Positions 28,901-39,400 of a stretch of DNA of 64,000 nucleotides are shown piece by piece. Origin of the DNA: Mesocentrotus franciscanus (Eukaryota > Echinodermata > Echinoidea > Camarodonta > Strongylocentrotidae); NCBI GenBank assembly GCA_037976565.1, contig CP137672.1, positions 27,616,877 to 27,680,876 on the forward strand, read 5' to 3'. The stretch's first letter is position 1. Each line of letters begins with the position of its first letter. Under the pieces are notes generated by a model, which was given only the letters and a program-made list of their open reading frames with translations, searched no databases and was not told where the DNA came from. Made by a program: the position numbers and the translations under genes.

Positions 28901-31900
28901 AAGGGTGAAAAGAAGGGGAGATCAGTTGCGATTAATCCCGCCAAAAACGTGTGAATCGCCCTTGCCTCCCTTCCCCAGCACACCTAAAAGAGAGAGAAAG
29001 AAGGGAAGGGAAAGAAAAAAAAGAGAAAGAAGAAAGGTAGGGAGATCAGTTGCGATTTTTCCCGCCAACAAGGTGTAGATGGGGGCGCTTGTACTGACGG
29101 GGCTTGGGTGCTTGGGGCCTGCCCCAAATGAAATTTAAACGTGGTTTATTTCTAATTCGATACCGGTGATTTACAAATGTTGCTGAAATGACATAATTTT
29201 CCGAGATTTTTAGTACATTATACTTTTGTATGCGTTTGTTGGAAAATGACAAATTCCCAAATTTACAGTCAGGCAAGAAATATACTTATTTAGAGGCCTA
29301 CATGTCAGGGTCCCGGAACGGCAGGGCTCGGGGCTCGAGCTCCACCCCTCCCCACTTTTGTGGAAAAAGTATATTAAAGAGAAATAGAAAGAAAGAGAGA
29401 AAGAAAGAAAAAATAGTGACCTGCCAGTGTCACAAAATAATGAGGTATCAAAATATGCTCATCTGACCGTGATTAAATGCCTAAAACCCTGAGCTTCTGG
29501 GGCTCCGCCCCTGGACCCCACGCCAATGAGTGACCTGCCAGTGTCACAAATAAGGTATCAAATTATACTCATCTGACCGTAATTAAATGCCTAAAACCCT
29601 GAACTTCCGGTGGCTCTGCCCCTGACCCACTCAATGGCCCTAAGGCGGACCCCTGGATGCTTATCTGACGGTAATTTAATGCCTAAACCCTGAGCTTCTG
29701 GGGCTCCGCCCTTGACCCCGAATCACTATGAAAACGTTGAGCGGGGCTTGCATGTAAGAGTGGGGTGATGCGGATGTTTTGTCTGCCCCGCCCCCAAAAA
29801 AAAGTTTTTGCTCATTACGTACCAATATTTGGCTCGCATAACTTCAAATTTGGCCCCCCAAGGAATCCTGGATCCGCGCCTGGGTGGAAGGGATATAAAA
29901 CAAATATACAATGACTCATTTCGAACAAGAAACTATTCGCACTCAGGAACATCAATAGTACATTCTCCGGCCGCGATGGCCCTCGGGAGAATATAATACG
30001 ATTTGATGTTCCTTCGATGCGAATAGTTTTAGCTAGATCCTCGAGTGTCATTTTATATTTGTATATTTGTATATTATTTTCAGTGCATGCATGACAACAA
30101 TATTCGTATAGATAACGAGAGTGAGGATCCGAAAAGGGATAGTGAAAAAGTAGGAACGAATTTAAGTGACGACAATAATCGTAATTAACGAAAGTAAAAA
30201 GAAAGTATTAGTCTAAAATATATGCATCAATTTTAATTACAAATTATTGATTTCACTGTTTTCTTCCAATTTTCAAGTTTTATTACATGATACATATTTA
30301 TTTTAAAAAAATTCAAAATGATACATGGGACAGCAAACAAAAGGTTGATATTCTAACGAGTACAATATTAATGAAAAGAAGAAGAAAAATTATAAAATGA
30401 TAAAAAGAAATTATCTTTAAAAAATATTATTAAAAAAAAAAAAAATCAAAAAAAAAATAATAATATTGATAATAATAATCGTTAGCACATATCTATTTTC
30501 AACCCCCCACCCTCCCTAGAATCCCGTGGATTTTCCACGGGTCCTGCTAGTATCTATTTATTACCAAAATGTTCAACAATTAAAAAACTGCACTGCATGA
30601 CAATTAAGTAAACATTTCGTAAATGAAACCAGTAAATAGAACAAGCTCTTCAAAGTTGCCTCCTAATATAGAAAATGAAAAGTAATTTTGGGGGAATACC
30701 TCTAAGGCATCCATCAGAGCAACTTGCTGATCCGGTGAATGGAACTCGAAGGTCACCTTGAGAGCTCCTACAATGCTGTAAAACCATAACCCTCGACTGG
30801 TGCCATGTAAGCCATTGATTTTAATACCTGTGCATGGTGGGAGTAGAAATCAAAGGTAAATAAGTGATTGTATAAAACATATTCTGAGGACAATTGCTCC
30901 ACAGTCGATTTCCACTATTAACTGAATTTCAAAGTTCAAAATCCTAGAACAAACACCACGCCCAACACTTACTCTAATTTTAAAACTAACCTAAAACCTT
31001 ATTGCAAGTCTGCAACCCAATCCTATCATTGAAAAAGTAAAAGCCAGTCCAAACAATTCTAGAGCACTGTTGAATCACAAAATAATTTTGACAAGTGAGC
31101 CACTTAATCAGCCCAGTCTAGTCTTCTGACCACCTGAATAAGGAACTCAATTATCTACTGCAATGCCATTTTTAAGCAGTCTCTCATTATAGCCTCTCAT
31201 TATCTCATATACATGGAGGACTTAAATGGACATTGCTCCACAGTGAGTTTGCTTGCATCATCATCCCGTACAAATCTCTCACGTGGCTTTCAACAATCTC
31301 ATACGGTCTTCTTTAACTCATATCCTGCCATAAGGCCGCATGCACGCTACTGTTATAGTGCTTTGTACACGCGAGCGCGCTACCGATTGGCTGCTTAATT
31401 CGCGCGAGCAACCCACAGCTTTGCTGCTTTATGAATGCTTGCTCGCATCCGTAATAGCAGTTATTGTTTATGCTCATTGTACTGTGCTGAGTGCTTCGCA
31501 TGCGCGATTGATTTTACCATCGTGTGCATCAGATTGTCTCAAAATAAACTTAGCACAGGGGGGATTTGTGGCTTGGCACAATGGGGATTAGCCCTGTGGC
31601 ACTAGGCTGTATTCATTATGGCAGGATAAGAGTTAAGTAAGAATACATGTACACAACACCTGTAATCTATATACACAATGCTGAAGGGTTCTTCTTCTTC
31701 TTCCTTCTTCCTTCTTCCTTCTTCCTTCTTCTTCTTCTTCTTCTTCTTATGACTCGGCCTCCTTTACTCCCAAAGATTCTTGCATGCAGGTTCTTGCAGA
31801 TTTGTTTCTTCCATGAGCGAGTAAAAAGTAGGTGTCCAAATTATTATCTGGTGCAATGCTGCCCAACTGGCTAAAACACAAAGAGGTGAAGATGACTTCA

Positions 31901-32869
31901 TTGGCCAGATGTGGTCCTTTATATTTAAACTAAAATTAAAGAAGAGGCTAACTTTTAAAACTTACATGAATATCGTTGGGTTAACTATAAAAGAAATACT
32001 CCCTTAAAATGTACACACCTGAAGGAATAGTAAGCTTGGTAGCCAGTCCCTGTTTGCCATATCTGGCATGTATTCTAGGCTGGTTGTCGGCCGTCACTGA
32101 TGTCCCAGTCAGTATGTCAGTGGCAAGAAAAAGGGGAGTACCCATCAACATATCCTGTGCAGAGGGGGAGGGAGAAATGTGCGAGAGTTAATGAAAGTAA
32201 ATAAGGTAGTTCCGCAAAGCCTTGTGGCCTAAAACCCCAACAAGTATGACGGTCGAGAGTCGATTCAAATATTAATCAAAATCATTGTAAACCTCTTGAC
32301 CAGAGATAAATACTTTGATAATGTTTCCAAAATAATAATGCATGGTACAATAATACTATTAGTATTATTATTAGTAAATCTTGGCGTAGATTATGGCGTA
32401 AATATTGATAATTCAATTATTTATACGCACCATTATCTGATTATTACAAAACTAAATCAACATTTCCCTTCTTAAAATCTTACCTAGGGCTACTAGTACT
32501 CCTAGACTAGAGTCTAGACTTAGTTTATGTACACGTATTCATCCACATAATGTTGAGGGAGGGGGGGGGGGAGGAAAAGGAAAAAACACAAAGTTACAAT
32601 CTTTAATTTTGAGTTTCACAGAATTAATCACCATTAGGCCATTACATATCGTCAAGTGACAAAAACCGACTTAAAATTCAATACATGGGACCGAAGTAAA
32701 GAGTTGAGTGGCTCTGATGAATGAAAGTGAGTTTCATATGAACATTACTTACCCCATCTGTCACAACTGTGTGCTGATTTTCTGTGACACTGATGAACCG
32801 CAGTATCCCATTTGGAAGTGGAATCGTAGGAAGATTGATAAAACGGACAGAAGGTGTGGCAAAGGACAT
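25995..32869 (-). CDS. Unrecognised 485-aa protein, four exons
   Basis: Minus-strand exons: 32869-32753 (ATG first), 32154-32019, 30827-30700 and 27071-25995 (stop). All junctions are GT-AG with matching phases (0, 1, 0). Residues 1-137 alternate hydrophobic and polar like a beta-rich fold and end in LKVTFEFHSPDQQ and a helix (VALMDALEDVWRRKY). This ending resembles the last strand and helix of a PH-like domain. Residues about 138-270 are polar and probably disordered, with a KRKR basic motif. From about 280 it is helical (WCGAVQRRLQELAERYGDEI, SRSEIDTC-like and FIMTWLG segments), closing with FILELANQTLISGMAHVIYP. I do not recognise the family. REC114-like architecture (PH domain, linker, helical end) is a weak guess. 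It converges on the F-box gene and is head to head with the phosphatase gene. Confidence 0.8.
27400..27700. other. GC-rich island in an intron
   Basis: About 300 bases far richer in G, C and CpG than anything nearby, for example CGCCGCGGGGGGTGCG, CGGCCGTCGCGCGGGAACGG and TCCCGGGGAGGACGG. It lies in the third intron of the minus-strand gene. ORFs are open on both strands simply because stops are rare in such DNA. It could be a CpG-island promoter or a fragment of ribosomal spacer DNA. I could not match it to 18S, 5.8S or 28S sequence from memory. Confidence 0.6.
27701..27930 (-). promoter_or_regulatory. Two ~115-bp tandem repeats, promoter-like
   Basis: The blocks TCTAATCAAAGAGAT, TATCAAGAGAC and GGGCCTATCCCGTGT(T/G)AGGC then ATCTTGCTATAT occur twice, at about 27701-27815 and 27816-27930. 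On the minus strand the outer copy is preceded by a full CRE palindrome TGACGTCA (27943-27950) and a TATATATA (27921-27928). A transcript would then start near 27895 and run through the second repeat into the GC-rich island. Confidence 0.45.
28497..29882. mobile_element. hAT-like element with perfect 8-bp duplication
   Basis: The left end CAGGCGCGGATCCAGGGGG and right end CCTGGATCCGCGCCTG are inverted. The element is bracketed by the identical 8-mer GGTGGAAG at 28489-28496 and 29883-29890. An 8-bp duplication with CAG...CTG ends is typical of hAT elements. The left part holds several ~120-bp units (GGGGAGATCAGTTGCGATTT, CCGCCAACAAG, CCTTGCCTCCC). The right part has three direct units (GTGACCTGCCAGTGTCACAA, ATCTGACCGT, CTGGGGCTCCGCCC) at 29416, 29528 and, shortened, 29660. 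No transposase. Confidence 0.8.
29929..30031. repeat. ~100-bp imperfect hairpin
   Basis: AAACTATTCGCACTCAGGAA and CATCAA are mirrored by TTGATGTTCC, TTCGATGCGAATAGTTTT. An inner ATTCTCCGGCC pairs with GGGAGAAT around a GC-rich loop. Probably a foldback element or MITE. Confidence 0.65.
30032..30690. other. AT-rich intron sequence
   Basis: A/T runs and a purine tract (30370-30450), with no coding. A small palindrome, GAATCCCGTGGATTTTCCAC then GGGTCC, lies at about 30520-30545 and may be the end of a repeat. Confidence 0.4.
31314..31636. mobile_element. ~320-bp MITE with TTAA target duplication
   Basis: TTAACTCATATCCTGCCATA at 31314 and TTATGGCAGGATAAGAGTTA then A at 31616-31636 are inverted, with TTAA at both outer ends. 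It lies in the intron between exons 2 and 3 of the minus-strand gene. ORFs on both strands are accidental. Confidence 0.8.
31690..31750 (+). repeat. (TTC)n microsatellite
   Basis: TTCTTC and CTTCTTC repeats of about 60 bases. Confidence 0.9.
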
Positions 32870-33253
32870 GGTGATGTCTCTGTTGATTTGACGTCGTCTG
32901 CAGCAAATCTACCCAGTGTCAACCCGGAGAGGGCGTTGACTTTTAATGAAATGGGGGAGTAGGTGGTTGAAGTCACCAGTGCAGTGATATAGGATTTTGT
33001 TTAGAGGGGACACACTATTCTTGCAATCCTGATATATTAGGTGAGGGAGGGGGTATCAACGGTAACAAGAGAAACAGGGTGCATTTATATTATAGGCCTA
33101 CTATGTTTGACTTGTGCACTTGTGTTTCAAAATGAGGCACATAATTATGGCTGTGCCCCCACCGGCCCCTAAATCAGCCAAACATCATGGCTGTCGTTCT
33201 CAACTATGTCGTAGATGACACTTTCTCTAAAACACGTACATTCCCTTCCAAGC

Positions 33254-33302
<49 letters not shown>

Positions 33303-33860
33303 CCTCCCTCCCTCTCTCTCTCTCTCTCTCTCTCGATCTTTTTTTCTCTCCCCCTTCTATCTCTTATCCCTCATACCTCACCCCCACCTTCAATTCTTTC
33401 TCTTTCTCTCTCCCCTTAGGGTCCTCTTTTCTCCGTCCACTATCACACCTACCAGTAATCCAATTGCATAATTAATTTAACGTCAACGCCGAATTGATAT
33501 TGGCTTACCTTTAATAAACTTTTTTTTTTTTTTAATCTATTTATTTAAGAATAAGAAGAAAGAAAGAAGAAGAAAGAAGGGGGGGGGGAAAATCAATTTT
33601 TAAAAGAAAATTCGATGGATAACATAGAGTCAGTCATGGGCCATCAGGCAAAGTACTATACACCAGAATTCATGATGTGGGGAGGAGGGGGTCCTCCAAT
33701 ATGCCAAGGCGTATTATCATTGTGGTATATTTTGGTATTGGTCCCCCACCGGCGCCCAGAACAAATTTCGAGTAAAAGGATAAAATATACATAGGGCCTA
33801 ACACTGACCATCTTATAGTTAAAAATTGCCCACAGATCTGCAGCTTCAACTTCACACAAT
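32870..33860. other. Flank upstream of the minus-strand gene
   Basis: No gene is visible. It holds a long (CT)n run at about 33259-33335, a T run and G run near 33515-33590, and the left edge of the repeat region that follows. No TATA box stands out upstream of the ATG at 32869. Confidence 0.4.
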
Positions 33861-34240
33861 TTTTGTTTTAACTTCTGTTTAGTGGCCCTTTTCCTTATAA
33901 TAAGTGCCTTTTTATTTATCCTTCTGATGAGTGCCCTTCTCTCCTTCGGAAAAGTGCATCTTTTCACCTCCGATAAATGCTCTCTATTCACCTCTGATAA
34001 ATGCTCTCTATTCACATGTGAAAATTACCCCTTTTCATCATAATCGGGAGTGTCCTTCAAAATCCGCTACTAGCAGATAACTGACCATTTTTCGCCTTTG
34101 CTGAGTACTTGCCCTTTCTACTGGTGATAATTGACCCTTACTACTTCTGACAAGTGAAAGATTTGCCTTTTTCTTTCTGAGTGCCACATTCCCTTTTGAT
34201 ACTTGCCCCTTTTCACCTCTGATAAAGTACCCTTTTTTAA
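33860..34240 (-). repeat. GGGCAC minisatellite, reversed copy
   Basis: The plus strand reads CACCTCTGATAA(A/G)TGC and CTTTTCACCT repeatedly. This is the reverse complement of the unit at 480-1625. The 119-aa minus ORF here (NREHLSEV repeats) is the minisatellite, not a gene. Confidence 0.75.
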
Positions 34241-34249
34241 ATCGCAAAT

Positions 34250-35140
34250 GTTAAATGTTTCAAATCTAAGAGTTTTGACATTCAAGGCAATTGCAAGGGA
34301 CAATCGTGTTAAAGAAGATGTCCACCCTGATATGTTACGTTGGTTTCAGTAGAAAACGACAAATGAGAGGAACAGGTCAGTGAAAAATTGAGGAAAATCC
34401 GATTAAAAATAAGGAAGTTACGATCATTCAATATAAATTGGCAACTCTGTGACGTATCTTGCGAGGTTCCCTTCCATTTGCTACCTAGTACAGGAAAACA
34501 AATAGAAATTTATGTTTCTCCATAAAGAAATTTGTAATCATAATTTATGTGCACCCTAAATATAATTAACCTTAGGACCTAGTGCAAATATGTTTCCATA
34601 CAACCCCTGTGTGAAACAAATCTATTCCGTCTTCAATAACTAAGAAAGTTAAATCTCTGTACAGATCAAATTGGACAGGAGCTCGCAAGTTACGTAACAA
34701 ACATTAATACCAGAGTCAGGGGCGGCGCGCGGAGCGACTTCCAAAGTGGGGGGCATCAACAAAAAGGGCACCTACAAAGGGAAATCTCAAATCGAAAATA
34801 AACAAGTTTTAAAACATTGGTATATACCCCTAAATTGTGATTACATTATCAGGGATGATTTCAATATTTGTTTCTCATACAGCATGCAAGATATTGCTCA
34901 AGCATCATACGTTGCAGCTGGGTGTGATGGTCTGAAATTCATTTGCGAGCAAGCGAAGTGAGGGAGGAAATTTTTAAAGATTTGTGAGGTCGCAGTGCGA
35001 AAAATTACATCTTATAAAGAGGAAAATCCCAATCCTGATGGGGTTATAAGCGCATTCTCATAACGGAAGACTGAAAAGACCTTTGATAAGTAACATAATC
35101 ATATCATCTATAAATGCGAGGGAGCGTAGCGAGCGAGCTT
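34250..35140. other. Intergenic DNA between reversed minisatellite blocks
   Basis: No gene is seen. A short block at 34715-34790 (GGGGCGGCGCGCGGAGCGAC, then GGGCACC units) looks like the end of another repeat element. Confidence 0.35.
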
Positions 35141-36035
35141 TGGGGAAAATTGCTCTTAGTCGCTTGAAATTAGGGGCACGTTTAATGATGAGAGGAAAAG
35201 GGACACTTTTCGAAAGGGATAAGACACTTATTAGAAAAGAAAAGGAGCAGTGTGCCAATGTCAAGAGCTGACGAGAAATATTATGAGGCATAGTAATTCC
35301 TGACGCATGGTAATTGTAGACAATACAGTAGACATCCCGCCTTACATCTGAATCTGAAATAATGATCAGCAAAATTGAAATTGAAATCAATCGGATTATT
35401 GCAGTTAATATGGTAGCCTAAAATCACAATGGTTGGGGGTCTTCGGATGAAATTGAGGGCACATGCACATTGTCAATAAGTATCCATATTTATGAACATC
35501 GTTTTCTATTGTTGAATTTTGTGTTGTATTTTTTATCATTTTGTATGCTCACTGTCAAAATTTCTATGTAATATGTTTGTATGCATGGACCAATAAAATA
35601 ATCTTGAATCTTGAATCTTGAAAAGGGGCACATGTGAAAATATAAGGTGCGCTTATCCGAGTTAAAAAGGGGGGTAGTTATTAAAAGGGGAAGGGGCACT
35701 TCTTACATGGGAAAAGGGGTACCTCTCAGATCATGAATAGGGCAATTATCAGAGGTGAAGGAGACACTTATCAAAAGTGAAAAGGGGCACTTCTCATACC
35801 TGAAAAGGGGTACTTACTAGAGATTAAAAGGGGCACTTATGAGAATGGAAAATGGACATTTATTGCAAAGGAAAATGTGGACTTGTCGAAGGAAAAGGGG
35901 TACGTGTCAAAACAAAAGGGGCACTTATCAGAGGCGAAAATGGGAAGGGGCACTGTTACAAATTAATAGGGGCACTTTCTAAGTAAAAGAGGTACTTTCC
36001 CTATGTAAAAAGGGGCACTTCTTACAAAGTTAAAG
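35140..36035 (+). repeat. GGGCAC minisatellite, forward copy
   Basis: Units of AAAAGGGGCACTTATCAGAG type occupy about 35155-35260 and 35625-36035. They are interrupted by a LINE-like tail around 35520-35620. Together with 33860-34240 this forms oppositely oriented blocks flanking about 0.9 kb. Confidence 0.75.
35500..35620 (+). mobile_element. LINE 3' tail, TTGAATC repeats
   Basis: An AT-rich 3' UTR-like segment (TTTGTATGCATGGACCAATA) ends in AATCTTGAATCTTGAATCTT, the short tandem tail of many non-LTR elements. It is inserted in the minisatellite. Confidence 0.55.
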
Positions 36036-36299
36036 GGCAGGTGATCCTTGAGAATGAATTTATTAGAATGTAGGGGTACCTGTAAATCTACAGATGTCTC
36101 AATATTGTATTTTTCCGCTTTGAGGTTGGCCCGTGTAGGTGGCCCCTTATTTCCCCAAAAGTGCCTTTTTTAGTTGGTACCCCCTCCCTCTTTGAAAGAC
36201 GCTACGCCCGCCGTCTCTGGAGGCCTTGACTACATGTACTCAAACATATACATCCGACATTCGGTCTGTATTCGTAGACTATTCTGCCCGTGCACTGCA

Positions 36300-36471
36300 C
36301 TAGCACTGTACGCGAATTGTGCATTGCATTTTTTTTATATGCAGCATAGATTTAGCTAGTGCATAATGCTGGTGAAGGTAGCTGCCGCAACACATCGCAC
36401 TCATTCAGCCACCAATTTTGTTTTACTCGATGTTTGTTGTGCCTGGCCTGGCCTGATCTCTGAAAAGCAAG
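36300..36471 (+). promoter_or_regulatory. 5' flank of the phosphatase gene
   Basis: A T-run followed by TTTATATGC at about 36330-36340 is the only TATA-like sequence before the ATG at 36472. It would place the start near 36365. GC content rises slightly from 36360. This is a weak prediction. Confidence 0.3.
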
Positions 36472-39400
36472 ATGGATCGGGGGACGGATGATTCAATCAA
36501 ATTCAAGCTATTTCTTGAGGAATTTACAGCAAAACACAATGGACCTTTAACTTCGGATGATCCTCTGCCATTCCGACTGGTGACTTATCGTCTCACCCCA
36601 GACGAAGTGGAAGGAGAATGCATAGAATGGGTCATGGAATATCTGTTTGGCCATAAGTGAGTATTCATTCAATTCAATCTTTTTAGCTAGACACAACTCT
36701 GTAAGACTGTAGTGTAGCCGTCACTGTAGCCTTGACTCTTGTTGCATACACTAGACATGACTGACTAATGCCATGCCTGGGAATATGATAATGATGATGT
36801 AGATTGAGAATGACAAGTAATTGAAGTATTTATAACTTAATTAAAAATACTGTGTGAAACTGTGATATCATGCATGATGATGTACAGCCTACAGCTAGTA
36901 CAGGTACATTGTGTAGGCCTACTACTACTATGTCACGGGCCAAAAATGGTCACAGTTGTGAACAAGCGCCTGTTATTGTTATTGTGAGTTAGCTCTGGTC
37001 TAGTCTGGAGTCTTTTAGGACTGTTAAATTGACTTGATCAGTAACTTGATATGATGGTGATGTTGATGAATAATCCTGAGTAAATTATTGAATCATGTGT
37101 ATTATAGTGTAAATTTTGCAATGATTGTAAACGTCGAAAGAGTCTGTTTAAAACTTAGAAATGGAGATGTGACCATGGTGATACTGATATTGATGACCAA
37201 ATTTTTCACATACAGTGTACATACATGTACACATGTGTACATACTAGAGCCTAGAGGTCTACATGTGTACATGTACATTGTAAATGAATTACACATAATG
37301 ACCAAATTTCACTGTCGGGGAGTGTCGACCCTTCATCTTCACCAACACATAGAATGACTAAAATTTCAATGTTTCAAAATGTATGACTCAGGAAGGTTTT
37401 TCTCTTTAGAGATCGACTCTATATTCTTTGATATGCTATCCATGATACAGTTTGAGTAGTGACCCAATGCCAAGTGAGAAGGCACTTTACATGTTGGAGA
37501 AAAAGTCAAAAACAGAAGTTGATGATATTTTTCTACATGATAAATGTAGAGTTATCCGCGATTACATGTATGGTACGTGTACATGTACATCACAATACAC
37601 TGACCAAATTGCGAACTTGAGGTTCGCACAGACTTAGTGATTTTTATATTTCAAACATTCATAACTCTCTTTATTATTGGTCCATTTATTTCAAACTTTA
37701 ACCGTTTTGATGTCTTATTTTTCTGCTTTCATACAAATGAACTTATTACAAGGGTTGGATTTGAAAGTTACTGTAGTAGCCCAACAGCCCCAACTACAGT
37801 AGCCCAACAGCCCCAACTACAGTTTACCGGTAGATCAGGAGTGGCCAACCTTTTAAAGCTCGCGGTTCACAGCTCACAGCTAACGATTGGCATAACTTGG
37901 CGGGCCGTAGGTAGTCTTCTCCCCCATACACACACTCATGCAATACGTGTACACACCTTCTTGATTCTTGATTCACAACATTTGTATATTCACAAACGTT
38001 CTATACTGCGTACGGAAATTACAAACTGAAATTAACACGGCAAGTGATGCTAATGTCGTTACCTGATTTAATGTAATGAGAGGGAATTTGAGGAGTTTTG
38101 TATCAACCACGTAACGAGTCAATATGTTGTGAATGATGAAAACAAATTATGGAAATACAGAAAGCTACATGTGTAAATGTTTTACCCTATTTCATCACTG
38201 CTATGCGGGCCGCATTTCATTTATGAGCTATTTTAATAATTATTTTTTCAATGCTCCAGAAGAGCTCGCGGGCCACAGGTTGGCCACCCATGGTTTAGAT
38301 CAAACCAAATTATTAAACCAAATACATGTATGATACTACAATCTGCACAATGTCTCTTTTGATATCTACAAATGTTCCAAACTCCACAATACTGGGGAAC
38401 ATGTGACATAAAAATAATAATCGAATACCTTAGACCTGCCCACATACAAAATGTATGTACTGTAGGCCTACATGTACAACAAGTAGGCCTACTGTAGGCC
38501 TATGTACACGTACATTGTACATGTACAGTAGTAACAGTACATGAGGTTGATGAACCGGGGTCAATAAACAATAAAGAGAGTCTACCTCACAACCATCTAC
38601 AACATGTGTACAGGTATATTGCACTCTTTACTATAAAGCCTAAATCCAACCTCTATCTAATTAAAATGAATCCCGTTTGATGAGTCAGAAGGCTCAGTTA
38701 GTCATCCTACAGCTGCCATGTGCATTATGATGAGCGTACGCTGCTGAGAGTCGGTGGAAGACAACTGGAAACTCTTGTCAGATTCATCGTTTGTGAGAGA
38801 TGGCGTACTCTTTCATACTTGTACGGCAAGGAATGCGTCTGCTACATGTGTATATTCAATATATTGCAATTTTTTTATTTTAGTGAAAGCATAAAGATAA
38901 GAGGAGCAGGGCGCAGGTCAGTGAAAGTTTGAAGAAAAACTGATAAAGGATAAGGATGATAATAATAATAATAATAATAACCTAGGCTTCTATTTAATAG
39001 CCATTTCATCTTCACAGAAAAAAATCAATGCGCTTTACAATAATAAAACAACAAAATTACACATAGCGTACATGTAACTACTAATTCATGAACTAAAGAA
39101 ATATCAAAATAAGGACAAGATTAATCATAATCAATCATTATCAACATCAATTACATATGAAGGAAAGCAAATTATGACAAAGTACAGTATTGTAATTAAA
39201 ATTTTATGAAAAGCAATAATGCACTTTAAATGACATCAGAAAGCGTTTTTGAACAAGTAAGATTTCAGTTGTGATTTAAAGAAAGTTAAGTCTGTGATGG
39301 TTCCGAAGGTAGTGGGGAGAGAGTTCCAAAGACGCGAAGCTGCAGATGAGAATCTTCTGGTATGACTTTGTCCTGTCGTTCATGTGTTCAATGAGTTGGT

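Noticed and set aside
33656..34015. 119-aa minus ORF with repeated NREHLSEV
   Set aside because: Translation of the reversed GGGCAC minisatellite. Not a gene.
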